This document shows, piece after piece, positions 1-11,085 of a DNA stretch of 64,000 bases (position 1 is the first letter of the stretch; every line of letters begins with the position of its first letter). The stretch comes from Gongronella butleri (lineage: Eukaryota > Mucoromycota > Mucoromycetes > Mucorales > Cunninghamellaceae). The notes beneath the pieces were generated by a model that was not told where the DNA came from, ran no database searches, and saw nothing but the letters and a program-made list of their open reading frames with translations. The stretch spans positions 310,001-374,000 of the forward strand of contig JAIWZP010000029.1 of assembly GCA_025201375.1 (NCBI GenBank). Reading direction: 5' to 3'. The translations under genes and the position numbers were made by a program.

Positions 1-797
1 CTGTCCTGGCCATTTTCGTCTCGGCAACGGGCGTGAATGGGCACAAAGTTCCTTCACAAAGCGAGAATTTTTGTAAAATTGTCCAAAATACGCCATGATT
101 CGGTAGAAAATCAAAGATGGGGATGCGTTTTTTGCCGTGCTATTGTTCGCATGACGCGCCGTTTGGCCCTGCATGGTGCATAAAGCAGCGAGTTTTGAGC
201 GCCTGTGATGTCATGTTATAGATTGACCTGTTTTGCACGCGGGCAAATGGGCGTGCGGCTAGTGTTTTGCACTTCAATTGAGCATTGGCGGGCAGCCAAG
301 CTTTTTATTTCCTTGCTCATTTCGCATTGATGCATCATTGGCTGATGAATTGGCGCGGATCACAAAAGCGACGAAGATCACACCCTATTTTTACACATTT
401 GATGGCAAGCCCTTTTCACCGCCCCCCCTTGAGAACAAGGAGGTGCTCCTTTTTGAGCGCATTGCTTTCATCATGCCTCCTCCTCTTGCTCCCTTTTTTG
501 TCGTTTTATTTTGTTTTTCTGGTGATTCTGGTGATTTTGGTAGAATTGATATGGTTGAACCTGTTGTGGCGGACGGGGACGGATCCGCAAACACAATCAA
601 TCGTGTGTCACCAAATTGATGAACAAAAAAAAAAAAAAAAAAAAAAAAGGGGGAGTCAAAGAGCGTCCAGACCCGCCCTTCCTTATTTTCACGCTTTTAA
701 TCTAATTTTTTTTTTCTTTTGCCCTCTCTCTCATTTTTCTCTTCCTCCCCCTTTTATTTTTTTTTTGTCAAGTCTGGCCTCTTGTCGTCTATTCACC
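1..797. other. Upstream region of the flippase gene, no gene seen
   Basis: No multi-exon or conserved coding signal was found on either strand. The right-hand part is strongly pyrimidine-rich (long T and C/T runs from about 690 to 780) and runs into the ATG at 798, as expected for a fungal 5' leader. An A run of about 20 nt lies near 625-648. The open frames here look like chance frames. Confidence 0.6.
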
Positions 798-3700
798 ATG
801 GCCTACCAGGACGATCCTATTTCTTTACAGTCGCTAGGGCGAAGACAAGGTAAACGCCCACGCGGTTGAAAAAAAAAAAAAAACGAGCCAAAAATAACCG
901 GAAAACGCTTTCGTTTCTAATTTCTGCCAATTCCCCCCCCTTTTTCTCGTTGCTTTTTAGATGTCAATGCCCCTCGACCCGTGTATCGTTCGACGCTGAC
1001 AGGGTTCCACGACTCGTCGCTTACGTCGCTCGTGCCTCATAGCGCGCACTCGCCCTTGTACCAATATGACGACGACTCGACTGAGCGACTGGGTCAGTCG
1101 TTTGCTCAGCATAACCACGACGGCTACGACGACAAGAGCGTGTATGCACAACAGGCGCACGCGTCGCACCAGCAGCAGTATCAGCAGCGCCAGCAACACG
1201 CGTCGTCTAGGCAGCCATCGCCGCCACATGCGCCAAAACCAGCCAAAAATAAGCAATCGCTGCTCAATCGACTCAGGGGCAGGCGCTCGTACCCAGACAC
1301 ACCACGCATCATCTACGTCAATGCGCCCGAACGCAACAACGAGCAGCAATTCGTCAACAACAGCGTGTCCACGGCAAAATACAACGTATTTACGTTTTTG
1401 CCCATCTTTTTATACGTCGAATTCAGCAAGGCGGCAAATCTGTTTTTCTTATTCATCTCGGGCATCCAGGTAATGGCCACGAAGAAATTTTTTTAAAACA
1501 AGGGCACCATTCCACTCACATGCGATTTTTCTTTGGGTTTTATAGCAAATCCCCAACATCTCGCCGACATCGCGCTATACCACCTTGGTGCCACTGGTCA
1601 TTGTGCTGATCATCACAGCCATCAAGGAAATCCTGGAAGATTTCGTACGTCCACTGAGCACAGAGAGCACAGAGAGCAAAAAAAGGGGCGACAAAAGGGA
1701 GGGGGGAGCCTATGAAACAGGATTGCATGAGCCGCTGATCTTCCCTTTTCCCCTTTTTTTTTCTCTTTTTTCAATTTTTTTTAGGGGGTGCACAAGTCAG
1801 ACCGCGAGCTCAATGGGCGAAAGTGCAAGATTTACGACGGGTCGCAGTTTGTCGAGCGACATTGGCGCGACGTCAAGGTGGGCGACATTTGCCGCGTCGA
1901 AAGCGGCGACTTTTTCCCGGCGGATCTGATCCTGCTGAGCAGCTCAGAACCAGAGGGTCTCTGCTACATCGAAACCAGCAATTTGGATGGGTACGCACGC
2001 GATCGAAACCGCGACAAATGACAAATACATGTGAATTTCGCGTCAATTGGGCCGCCCCCAATACGCACGGCACGCACCACGGTGTCATTTTGTCGCGAAC
2101 AAGAGCTCATGGCTCACATTTTTTTTTTTTTATGATGGTTTTCCTAGTGAGGTGAATTTGAAAATCAAGCAAGCGCTTCCTGAAACGGCCAAGCTGGTCT
2201 CGCCGTCTTCTTTGGGGTCCTTGAGCGGCGTCATCCAATCCGAGCAGCCAAACAACCGACTGTACAACTATGATGGCACCATCACGTTGCCCGACGGCAA
2301 CAAGGGCACCAACAAGGATTTCCCGCTCGATCCCAACAAGGTGTTGCTGCGTGGCGCTCAATTGCGCAACACAAGCTGGATCTACGGCATTGCCGTCTTT
2401 ACCGGCCATGAAACTAAGCTCATGTTGAACTCGAGGTACATATTCCACCCCAGAAATGAGTGTAAAAAAAGGACACGTTTTGACACATTTTTTTTTTTTT
2501 GCCTGTTTTTAGCAAAAAGCCGACGAAATTCTCCAATGTCACGCGCATCACGAACCGCAACATCCTGTACTTGTTTACGATGCTTGTGCTCATGAGCGTG
2601 CTCTGCTCAGTCGGCAATCTTGTCTTGACAGTAAGCGCGTTTTTTTTTTTTTTTTTTTTGGCATAAAAGATGATTTGACACCTTTTTATCATTTTTTTTT
2701 TTTTTAGAAAAACCTCGGTGGTCAGCTAGATTACATTGAAGCCCCTGCCAGCGTCAACATTGCGCGTGAATTCGGCCTCAATATCCTCACGTTTATGATT
2801 TTGTTCAACAGTTTTATCCCCATCAGGTACAGAAAATGCAAAAAAAAAAAAAAAAGAAAAAAAAAAGAAAAAAATCACGACGCGCAGCTCATTCCCCTTA
2901 CTTTTAAAGTTTGATGGTGACGATGGAGATTGTGAAATTTGTGCAATCGACGATGATTGACAACGATTTGGACATTTATTATGATGTGACGGACACACCG
3001 GCAGTTGCGCGCAGCAGCAGCCTGATTGAGGAGCTCGGGCAGGTGGAATACGTGTTTTCGGACAAGACGGGGACACTGACCTGCAACCAGATGGAATTCC
3101 GCGAGTGCACGATTGTGGGTCTGGCGTATGCGCACCATCCGGACCCGGATCGCCGGCCAACGCGCTCCGACGATCATGATCCACGCGCGCAATATTCGTT
3201 CAAGCAGCTCGAGGAGCACAGACAGCATTCACCGCAGGCCGCGCTCGTCCATGAGTTCCTGACCGCGCTCATGACGTGCCACACCGTCATTCCCGAGCAG
3301 GACAAGGACACGGACGAGATCATTTACCAGGCATCGTCCCCCGACGAGGCCGCATTGGTCAAGGGCGCGAGCCACGTGTTCAACTACCACTTTTTCGCCC
3401 GCCGCCCGCATTCCATCAGCTGCACAATCCACGGCGTCGAACACGCATATGATATCCTCAACGTGTGCGAGTTCAATTCCACCCGAAAGCGCATGTCGGT
3501 CGTTTTACGCGATCCGCACGGCAACATCAAGCTCTACTGCAAGGGTGCAGACTCCGTCATCCTTGAGCGGCTCGCCGCCAACACGCCACACGTCAATGAG
3601 ACTCTCGCTCATCTGGAGGTACACGAACAAAAAAAACAACAAAAAACGCAAAATTGGGAGAATCAATGAACTCATTTTTTTTGTCTCATAGGATTTTGCA

Positions 3701-5797
3701 TCCGAGGGTCTTCGCACACTGTGTTACGCGGTGCGCGAGATCAGCCAAGAGGACTATGCGGCATGGGAACGCGTCTATGATGCTGCAGCAACCACGCTTA
3801 CCAATCGCGCCGACGCCCTTGATGAGGCGGCTGAAATGATTGAAAAGGACATGACGCTCATTGGCGCCACAGCCATTGAGGACAAGCTGCAAGACGGCGT
3901 CCCTGACACAATCCACACGTTGCACGAAGCTGGCATCAAGGTGTGGGTCCTGACGGGCGATCGCCAGGAAACAGCCATCAACATTGGCTACAGCTGCAAG
4001 CTCCTGACCGAGGACATGGAATTGATGATTTGTTCCACTGATGACCACGACACCGCACGCACAACACTCGAAAAAATGCTTGCCCAAATTCAAAATCATC
4101 CACAACACGAGGTAAAAAAAAGAAAAAAAAATCTCTCTCCTTGCCCAGGCTGCATTCAATTCGTTTTGACGGGGTTTTTTCTACTTTTTTTTCTATTTTA
4201 TTAGCCGCTCGCGTTCATCATTGACGGTAAGGCGCTGACATTTGCGCTTGAAAAAGACTTGGAGCGGCTGTTTTACGACATTGCTGTGCAATGCAAGGCG
4301 GTGATCTGCTGCCGCGTGTCGCCACTGCAAAAGGCGCTGGTGGTCAAGTTGGTGAAAAAGTTCACAAAGTCGATTTTGCTCGCCATTGGCGACGGTGCCA
4401 ATGACGTGTCGATGATTCAGGCTGCACACGTGGGTGTGGGCATCAGCGGCGTCGAGGGCCTGCAGGCCGCGCGCAGCGCCGACTTTGCCATCTCGCAATT
4501 CCGCTTTTTGAAGAAATTGCTGCTCGTTCACGGCGCGTGGGCGTACCAGCGCCTGTCCAAGATGATCTTTTACTATTTCTACAAAAATGTCACGCTCTAC
4601 CTCACCCAGTTTTGGTACGCCATCTTCAACGGGTTCTCGGGCCAGACACTGTACGAGTCATGGACCATGTCCTGCTTCAATGTCTTTTTTACCATCCTGC
4701 CACCACTCGCCATTGGCATTTTTGATCAATTCACAAGTGCGCGCCTGCTTGCAAAGTACCCGCAAATGTATATGCTCGGCCAAAGCAACGAATTCTTCAA
4801 CCAGAGCAGATTCTGGGGCTGGATTCTCAATGCCGTCTATCACTCAGCCGTAAGAAAATAGCTAAAAAAAAAAAAAAAATCGGAACCGATGGCATGGTTG
4901 ACTCACCAGCTTGCCCTGTTTTTGCAGATTCTCTACTTTATTGGCATGGCGGCGTTCATGAATGACGAGGTGTTTGCCAATGGCTGGGCCGGCGGCCAAT
5001 GGTGGGTGGGCACCACCATCTTTAGCGCGACACTCGCAACAATTCTGTGGAAAGGCGCCCTGATCACCGAGTAAGCAACACGATTTTTTATTCCCGGCGC
5101 GTCTCGCACATGTCTTGTGACCAGGCACGCGTGAAAACGCGCTTTTACACGCTATCAAGCGCGTTTCGACGCGCCACATACCCGTCAATCACCCATTGCG
5201 CAGCAACTAAGGCCTTTTTTTCTTTCTTTTTCTTTTTTTTTTTTTTTTTTTTTTTTTTTGCAGCATCTGGACAAAGTGGACATGGATTGCCATCCCGGGC
5301 TCCATGGTGATCTGGCTGGTGTTCCTGCCACTGGTGTCGTATGTCGGCCCCAAGCTGCCGTGGGGCATTTTCTTGGAATATGTTGGCATTGTTCCTGCCC
5401 TGTGGGGCAACCTCAATCACTGGCTGTTCTTCATCTTAGTGCCACTCGTCTGCTGCCTGCGCGACTATCTTTGGAAATAGTAAGTGGGACCAAGTGATCG
5501 CAAAAAAAAAAAAAAAATTGCTTTGCTTACGCCTGCTTCTGCTCCCCTCCCCCTTTTTTTTACACCAGCTACAAGCGCATGTATCGCGCCAACAGCTACC
5601 ATTACGTGCAGGAGATCCAGAAACTCAACTTGCCCGATTATCGTCCAAACATGGAGAAATTCCGCCAAGCCGCCATCAAGGTGCGCCGCATCCAGCGTCT
5701 AAAGACAATGCGCGGCTACGCGTTCTCTCAGAGCGACGACGGCCAGAGCAGAATCATCCGCATGTACGACACCTCGCAGAAAAAGCCAATTGGTTAG
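798..5797 (+). CDS. P4-type ATPase, Drs2/Dnf-like phospholipid flippase
   Basis: Thirteen exons: 798-849, 961-1469, 1546-1644, 1785-1990, 2148-2435, 2513-2630, 2708-2826, 2910-3618, 3692-4111, 4205-4849, 4928-5070, 5264-5479, 5569-5797. They sum to 1250 aa, a usual length for the family. Family role: ATP-driven movement of aminophospholipids from the outer to the cytosolic leaflet in trans-Golgi, endosome or plasma membrane. Visible signatures are the QQIPN segment in the first membrane hairpin, PISL in membrane helix 4, the phosphorylation motif DKTGT (Asp515) and the hinge motif GDGAND (902-907). Ten membrane segments are expected. The actuator motif reads DGEV (288-291) where most flippases have DGET; the catalytic Glu290 is kept. 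The long hydrophilic N-terminus is Q/H-rich. Identity as a P4-ATPase is certain; Drs2 versus Dnf class is not settled. Confidence 0.96.
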
Positions 5798-5973
5798 AGT
5801 CGACGCGAAAAAAAACACCATTTCCTCCCCTTTCATTTAGACGCCTTTGCTTCTCTCCTCCTATTGTGTACAATAATGAAAAATAGTGCTTCTTGTTGAT
5901 TTTGTACTTTTTTATTTGTGGAGCCTATATTGGCATTGGGCATTGGCAACCGTTGGTTTTTATTAGAAATGAT

Positions 5974-7456
5974 TCAATAGAAGCCCTGAAGGGGTCGTGG
6001 CGTGTACAGCTGCTCGAGATGGCTGACTTCTTCTTGTGTGAGCTTGATGGAGACCGCGGCAATGATATCGCGTAATTGCGACTCCTTGCTGATGCCGACA
6101 ATGGCCGATGTCATGTGTTTTTTGCTAAAGAGCCACGCAAGGGCGATCTTGAAAGAAAAAAAAATGGCCCGTTTGGGATCGTGCCAGACTCGTTCCATTG
6201 CTCTCACACAGCGTCATACCTGAGCCATTGGTAGGCCTCGTTCCTTGGCGACTCCTTCAAGACGATCAATGATTTCACGGTCGTTTTCCGTGAGATTTTG
6301 TACCCAGGGTCGATTTTTATCGGCGACAGCGCGCTCCGTCGCCTCCGATTGTTCATACGGACGCGCGAGCCGGCCCATGTCAAGTGGTGAATATGGCACC
6401 TGTATTGAACAGGGTGAGTCATTGTGCCCCCATTGTCTGTTTTTTCCTTGTTTTTTTTGTTGATTTGTACCTGTGCAATGCCTGCGTGCTGGAGATACGG
6501 GATCATTTCGCGTTCATCTTCACGATAGAGCAGGTTGTACATATCCTGCATCGCCACAAATGGCGTCCAGCCGTTCTTTTCCGCAATTGCGTTCATGCGC
6601 ACGAATTGCCATGTGTACATTGCCGACGCGCCAATGTAACGCACGCGTCCAGACTTGACAATGTCGTGCAGCGCCTCCATCGTCTCTTCCATGGGCGTGT
6701 TCTGCAAGAAACATGCAAAAAACAGAGCAATTGAGCACCCAAATGCCATGTGCAGCCGTGTTTCTTACATAGTCAAAGCGATGGATGTAAAAAAGATCAA
6801 CATAGTCCAGGTCGAGGCGCTCCAGGCTTCGCTCAACAGCCTGGAAAATGGCCTTGCGACTAAGCCCACTGGGGAGAAAACGCGAGAAATAACCGGATTC
6901 AGCCCCATTGTCTTTTTTTCAAAAAAAAATTCTTACCCGTTGTTAATGAGGCGCGGATCCGTGAGAGGCAGCGACATGGGCGCAATGGAAATGTCGTCAA
7001 AAACCGGCATGCAACACTTGGTTGCAATCACGAGACGTTGGCGCGGCAGATTAAATTTTTTGATGGCTTTGCCGACAATGCGTTCACTGAGCCCATTCGA
7101 GTACATATCGGCCCTGCCATCAAGAGAAAGAATGAAACGAAAAAAAAGGAAAAAAAAAAGAACATTCAATGATCCATTCTCACGATACTATGAATGGCCA
7201 TTTACGTGTCGATAAAGTTGATGCCGGCATCAAAGGCTGCTTTGATCAATTCAAGCGACTCGGCCTCGTCCTTCACCCAAGGGAGCCACTCAGGACTGCC
7301 AAAGCTCATGGCGCCAAGGCAAACCTTGCTCACCTACCAATGGCACAAAAAAAAAAAAAAAAAAAAAAGATAAATGCCATAAATGCCGCCCATCGCTTGT
7401 CATGAATTCTTTGTTTTTACCTGCATGCCAGTTTTACCGAGACGAGTATATTGCAT
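5974..7456 (-). CDS. Aldo/keto reductase, copy 1
   Basis: Seven exons on the minus strand: 7421-7456, 7206-7333, 6937-7113, 6769-6868, 6471-6701, 6220-6399, 5974-6147, giving 341 aa. This is an NAD(P)H-dependent aldo/keto reductase of the aryl-alcohol-dehydrogenase-like group, expected to be a cytosolic TIM barrel reducing aldehydes or ketones. The family tetrad is visible: Asp in FIDT, Tyr in ADMYSNG, Lys in IATKC, His in YIHRF. The C-terminal cofactor-binding stretch [12 protein letters not shown] is present. It converges on the flippase gene with only about 175 nt between stops. The neighbour at 8195-9630 is a close paralogue in the same orientation with fewer introns. Substrate unknown. 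Confidence 0.93.
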
Positions 7457-8194
7457 TGGGGTTGGGTTTGTCATTGACGATCTTGTAAATGAGAAGAAAA
7501 ACGATTTTTGTTGCAGAAACCTTGATTTTTATAAGAATTGTGCGCCCAGGTCGCAGATTCATGGATTTCATGTACTGAATCATGTGTACGTAAAGTGTGT
7601 GCAAGGGAGCAAGGGCCTAAAAATGGGAATCCCACACGTCAGCCTTCGGTTCATATGCGTTTCACCGCCTGAAAAAAAGGGTGGGAACCAGGGCATCGGC
7701 AATTCCATGCGGACGTCCGTCCTGCAGGATGCATGGGCCTGAAGTGTGCGTCGCTGAGCACAAAACAAACGCTAGTTACGGTCAATGAGCTGCCACAAAA
7801 TGGGTATCGGCATGGCATTTCATTTGGTTTCACCGGTTTAAGGCCTGTCTGCCTCATGCACTGGTGCCTGTGCCTGTGCCTGCAGATCTTAACGGGTGGT
7901 GACTGAATTATTCCTTGTATCACGATGGTCCTGCAATTTCATTTAATTGGCGCAAGCGCGTCGCATTTCGCCTTTTTTTTTTTTTTTTTTTTTTTTTGCG
8001 CGTCATTATTATGCTCTTTTTGTCCGTGAGGTCTTGACTTTGACTTTCTCGGTGCATCTAGCCACATGCTGCGCATTGCAACCTAAACAATAGAGGAATG
8101 TGGGGGGGGGAAAGAGCCCTTTGCTGCTGATTTTGCATTTTTTATTCGTCATATAAATGGCATTGTGCCTGGTAGTACAACACGATGATATTTT
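7457..8194. other. Spacer between the two aldo/keto reductases
   Basis: No gene was found. It holds the upstream region of copy 1 and the downstream region of copy 2. A poly-T tract of about 24 nt ends near 7997, and a run of nine G lies near 8102-8110. The open frames show no family resemblance. Confidence 0.6.
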
Positions 8195-9630
8195 TTACGA
8201 TTTTGTCAAAGCAAAGCCCTGGAGAGAGCGTGGTGCGTATGGCTCTTCGAGGTACGTTATTTCTTCGTCAGTAAGCTTGATAGAAACCGCGGCAACAGCG
8301 TCGCGCAGGTGAGACTCCTTGCTGATGCCGACAATGGGTGTAGGATTGTGTGGCTTTTGCAGCATCCACGCGAGCGCAACCTGTCAAGAGAAAAAAGAGC
8401 GTGAGATGGCGTGAATTAGGGTGAATTCGTGTCAATTCGTGTAAATCTGTGATTTTTTTTGCTAGATTTCGTACCTGAGCCATGGGCACATTGTGCTTTT
8501 TGGCCACGTCCTCGACGCGACTGATAATGGCATTGTCGGTTTCGGTGAGTTTCGCCACCCAGGGACGATTCGCATCGGAGATGGCGCGCTGCGTGGCGCC
8601 CGACTCGGCGCAAGGGCGTGCGAGGCGGCCCTTGTCGAGCGGCGAGTACGGGACCTGGCCAACGCCCGCATACTGCAAGTAGGGCAGTATTTCGCGCTCT
8701 TCTTCCCGATACAACAGGTTGTACATGTCCTGCATCGCCACAAATTGTGTCCAGCCATTCTTTTCCGCAATTGCGTTCAAACGCACGAATTGCCACGCGT
8801 GCATCGCCGACGCGCCAATGTACCGCACGCGACCCGACTTTACAATGTCGTGCAGCGCTTCCATTGTCTCCTCCATGGGCGTGTTCTGCAAGAAAAAGGG
8901 AAAAAAAATGAAAAAATGAGTAATTGAGCAATTGAGCGCCGCATTACTGGCGAATTAAACGCACGATATCTCGTGCGAATGTGCTCCTTACTTGGTCAAA
9001 GCGGTGGATGTACAGCAGATCGATGTAGTCGAGGCCGAGGCGGTCCAGACTACGATCCACCGCGTCAAAGATGGCTTTTCTGGACAAACCCCCGTTGTTG
9101 ATGAGACGCGGGTCCGTGGGAGGCAGCGACATGGGCGTGATCGAGATGTCGTCCTCAAAGACCGGCATGAAGCACTTTGTAGCAATCACAAGGCGGTGGC
9201 GCGGCAAATTGAATTTTTTGATGGCTTTGCCGACAATGCGCTCGCTGAGACCATTCGAGTACACGTTGGCTCTATGATAACGTCGTTTAGAAAAAAAAAA
9301 AAAAAAAGGAGAAAAAGATTGAGCTTTTCTATTTAAAATGCGCATGCGTGCAAGAGAAAGAGAGAGACGGATGTCCACGCTTACGTGTCGATAAAGTTGA
9401 TGCCCGCGTCCCAAGCAGCCTTGATCAATGCGAGCGATTCGTCCTCACCCTTGACCCAAGCAAGCCATTCAGGGCTGCCGTAGCTCATTGCACCCAAACA
9501 GATCTTGCTCACCTAAAAACGCGTGAAAAAAAAAGAGCGCCGCGTCAATTTCAGCACATTCAGCACGTCGCCTTGTCATCCGGTCGTTGTTTACCTTCAA
9601 GCCAGTTTTTCCGAGACGAGTGTATTCCAT
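8195..9630 (-). CDS. Aldo/keto reductase, copy 2
   Basis: Five exons on the minus strand: 9595-9630, 9385-9512, 8992-9271, 8475-8885, 8195-8380, giving 346 aa. The fold and likely chemistry match the downstream paralogue, with which it shares long identical stretches (for example [19 protein letters not shown]). The catalytic Asp, Tyr, Lys and His are kept (FIDT, NVYSNG, IATKC, YIHRF). The first two introns sit at identical positions in both copies. Two introns of copy 1, after the NNG codons and before PYSPLD, are absent here. A tandem duplication followed by intron loss or gain is the simplest reading. Substrate unknown. Confidence 0.93.
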
Positions 9631-11085
9631 TGTGTGTGATTCTGTGATTTATGGATGGGGGGGAAAAAAGAATTCATGCAAATGTACTGATTTTATAGAA
9701 AAAATATGCTGAACAATCAAACAGCCTTTTGGCATCCCACATGGACACCACGACGGTTTGCGTACGTTGTGCGTTCCCAAAAATGGCAACTCGTTGCGTC
9801 AGCTTTTGAATCATTTGCAGGGAGCCAAAAAAAAAAAAAAAAAAAAAAAGCGGCCAAATGTTTTCACGACACCACCACCATTGCTTGCTGTGCTGCCCTG
9901 AGAGAATGGATTGTGCGCATACCCCTGCTCTTTGTGGCTACTCTTGGCACAGCCGATTTGCAACTGGAAAAGAGGAATGGGGCCAGTACAGCCACAAAAC
10001 GTAATTTTGAGCAAGGTTTATTGCCTTGTGCTATGTAAAATTAAAGGCCAAGGCCAATAAAGCATGGCCACAGAGTCTGTCTGGAGAAAAATAAAGATGG
10101 ACGCGAGCCTGCAGTTGCATTTGATGGATTCTCGTGGGTGCTGAACGCGCTTGACGCATCAGGATCGCATGAAACAACGGTCGATCCGGATAGCGAGCTG
10201 CGGCAAGGGCACTAGCGAAAGTTTTTCATCCGCTTTTGGCAATGGACGCGTCTGCAAAGTGCATGCACCCGGTGCACGGCTGACAAATCCAAGCGAGTTC
10301 AGGTGTTCGATCTAGGAACGGACGAAAAAGCCCCTTGTTTAGGCAGCAAGCGGGCGACATACTGTTTGTGTGGCACGTCGCGCGACACAGCCCACACGTC
10401 CATGCCAAATGTACCACCCTGACCCACCACCCTGGAATCGGCGCAACAAACCGGCCAAACGTATAGTGCGTGATCGTCGCGCAAGTTTTGGCTTTAAGAC
10501 GCGTCGCAATGACTATTACGTCTCAAAACACACCCCTCAATGTGAAACAGTCGAACGACGCACGGCTAACAATCTGTAAAGCAGAAACAATTATTGACGA
10601 AAGATCAAAAAGCTCATAAAAAGCAAAATCGACATTTTCTCGACCGCCGTCCAATGGCTGCCGCTTTTGTTTGCATAGTACGCGACTAACAAAGGACAAA
10701 GCATCTACAGTCATAAATTTCAAAGAATTGTAGTGGAGAAAATCAAAAGTAAGGTGATTTATGATATTTAGCCGTGCTGTGACGTCTTGGACGCGTCTAA
10801 CATCCATCCAAATCGCGTTTAGCATACCTTAGCACGTCTCTGGCACACTTGACACGCTTTTAGACGCGCTTTGACGCGGTCTGGCGCGCTTTTGACGCGT
10901 GTCTATGGTGGCCTACTACGCTCGAATTGTTGGTTTTGCAAGCTTTAAGCTTTGTTTTAATCGATGCATCATGATGAGTAAAAAATAGAGAGGGGGAGGA
11001 GGAACAATGGGGGGGGGATGGTGGGGCAAATAAAGAAAAAAAAAAAGAATAAAAAAAGGGGGGATCCAAGAAATGTTTTTTTTTC
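9631..11085. other. Gene-free spacer with GACGCG-rich stretch
   Basis: No gene was supported on either strand. Poly-A runs lie near 9290-9306 and 9827-9849. From about 10780 to 10910 the motif GACGCG and close variants recur at short irregular spacing, as in the repeat islands elsewhere in the window. The right end carries the 3' flank of RNR1. Confidence 0.5.
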
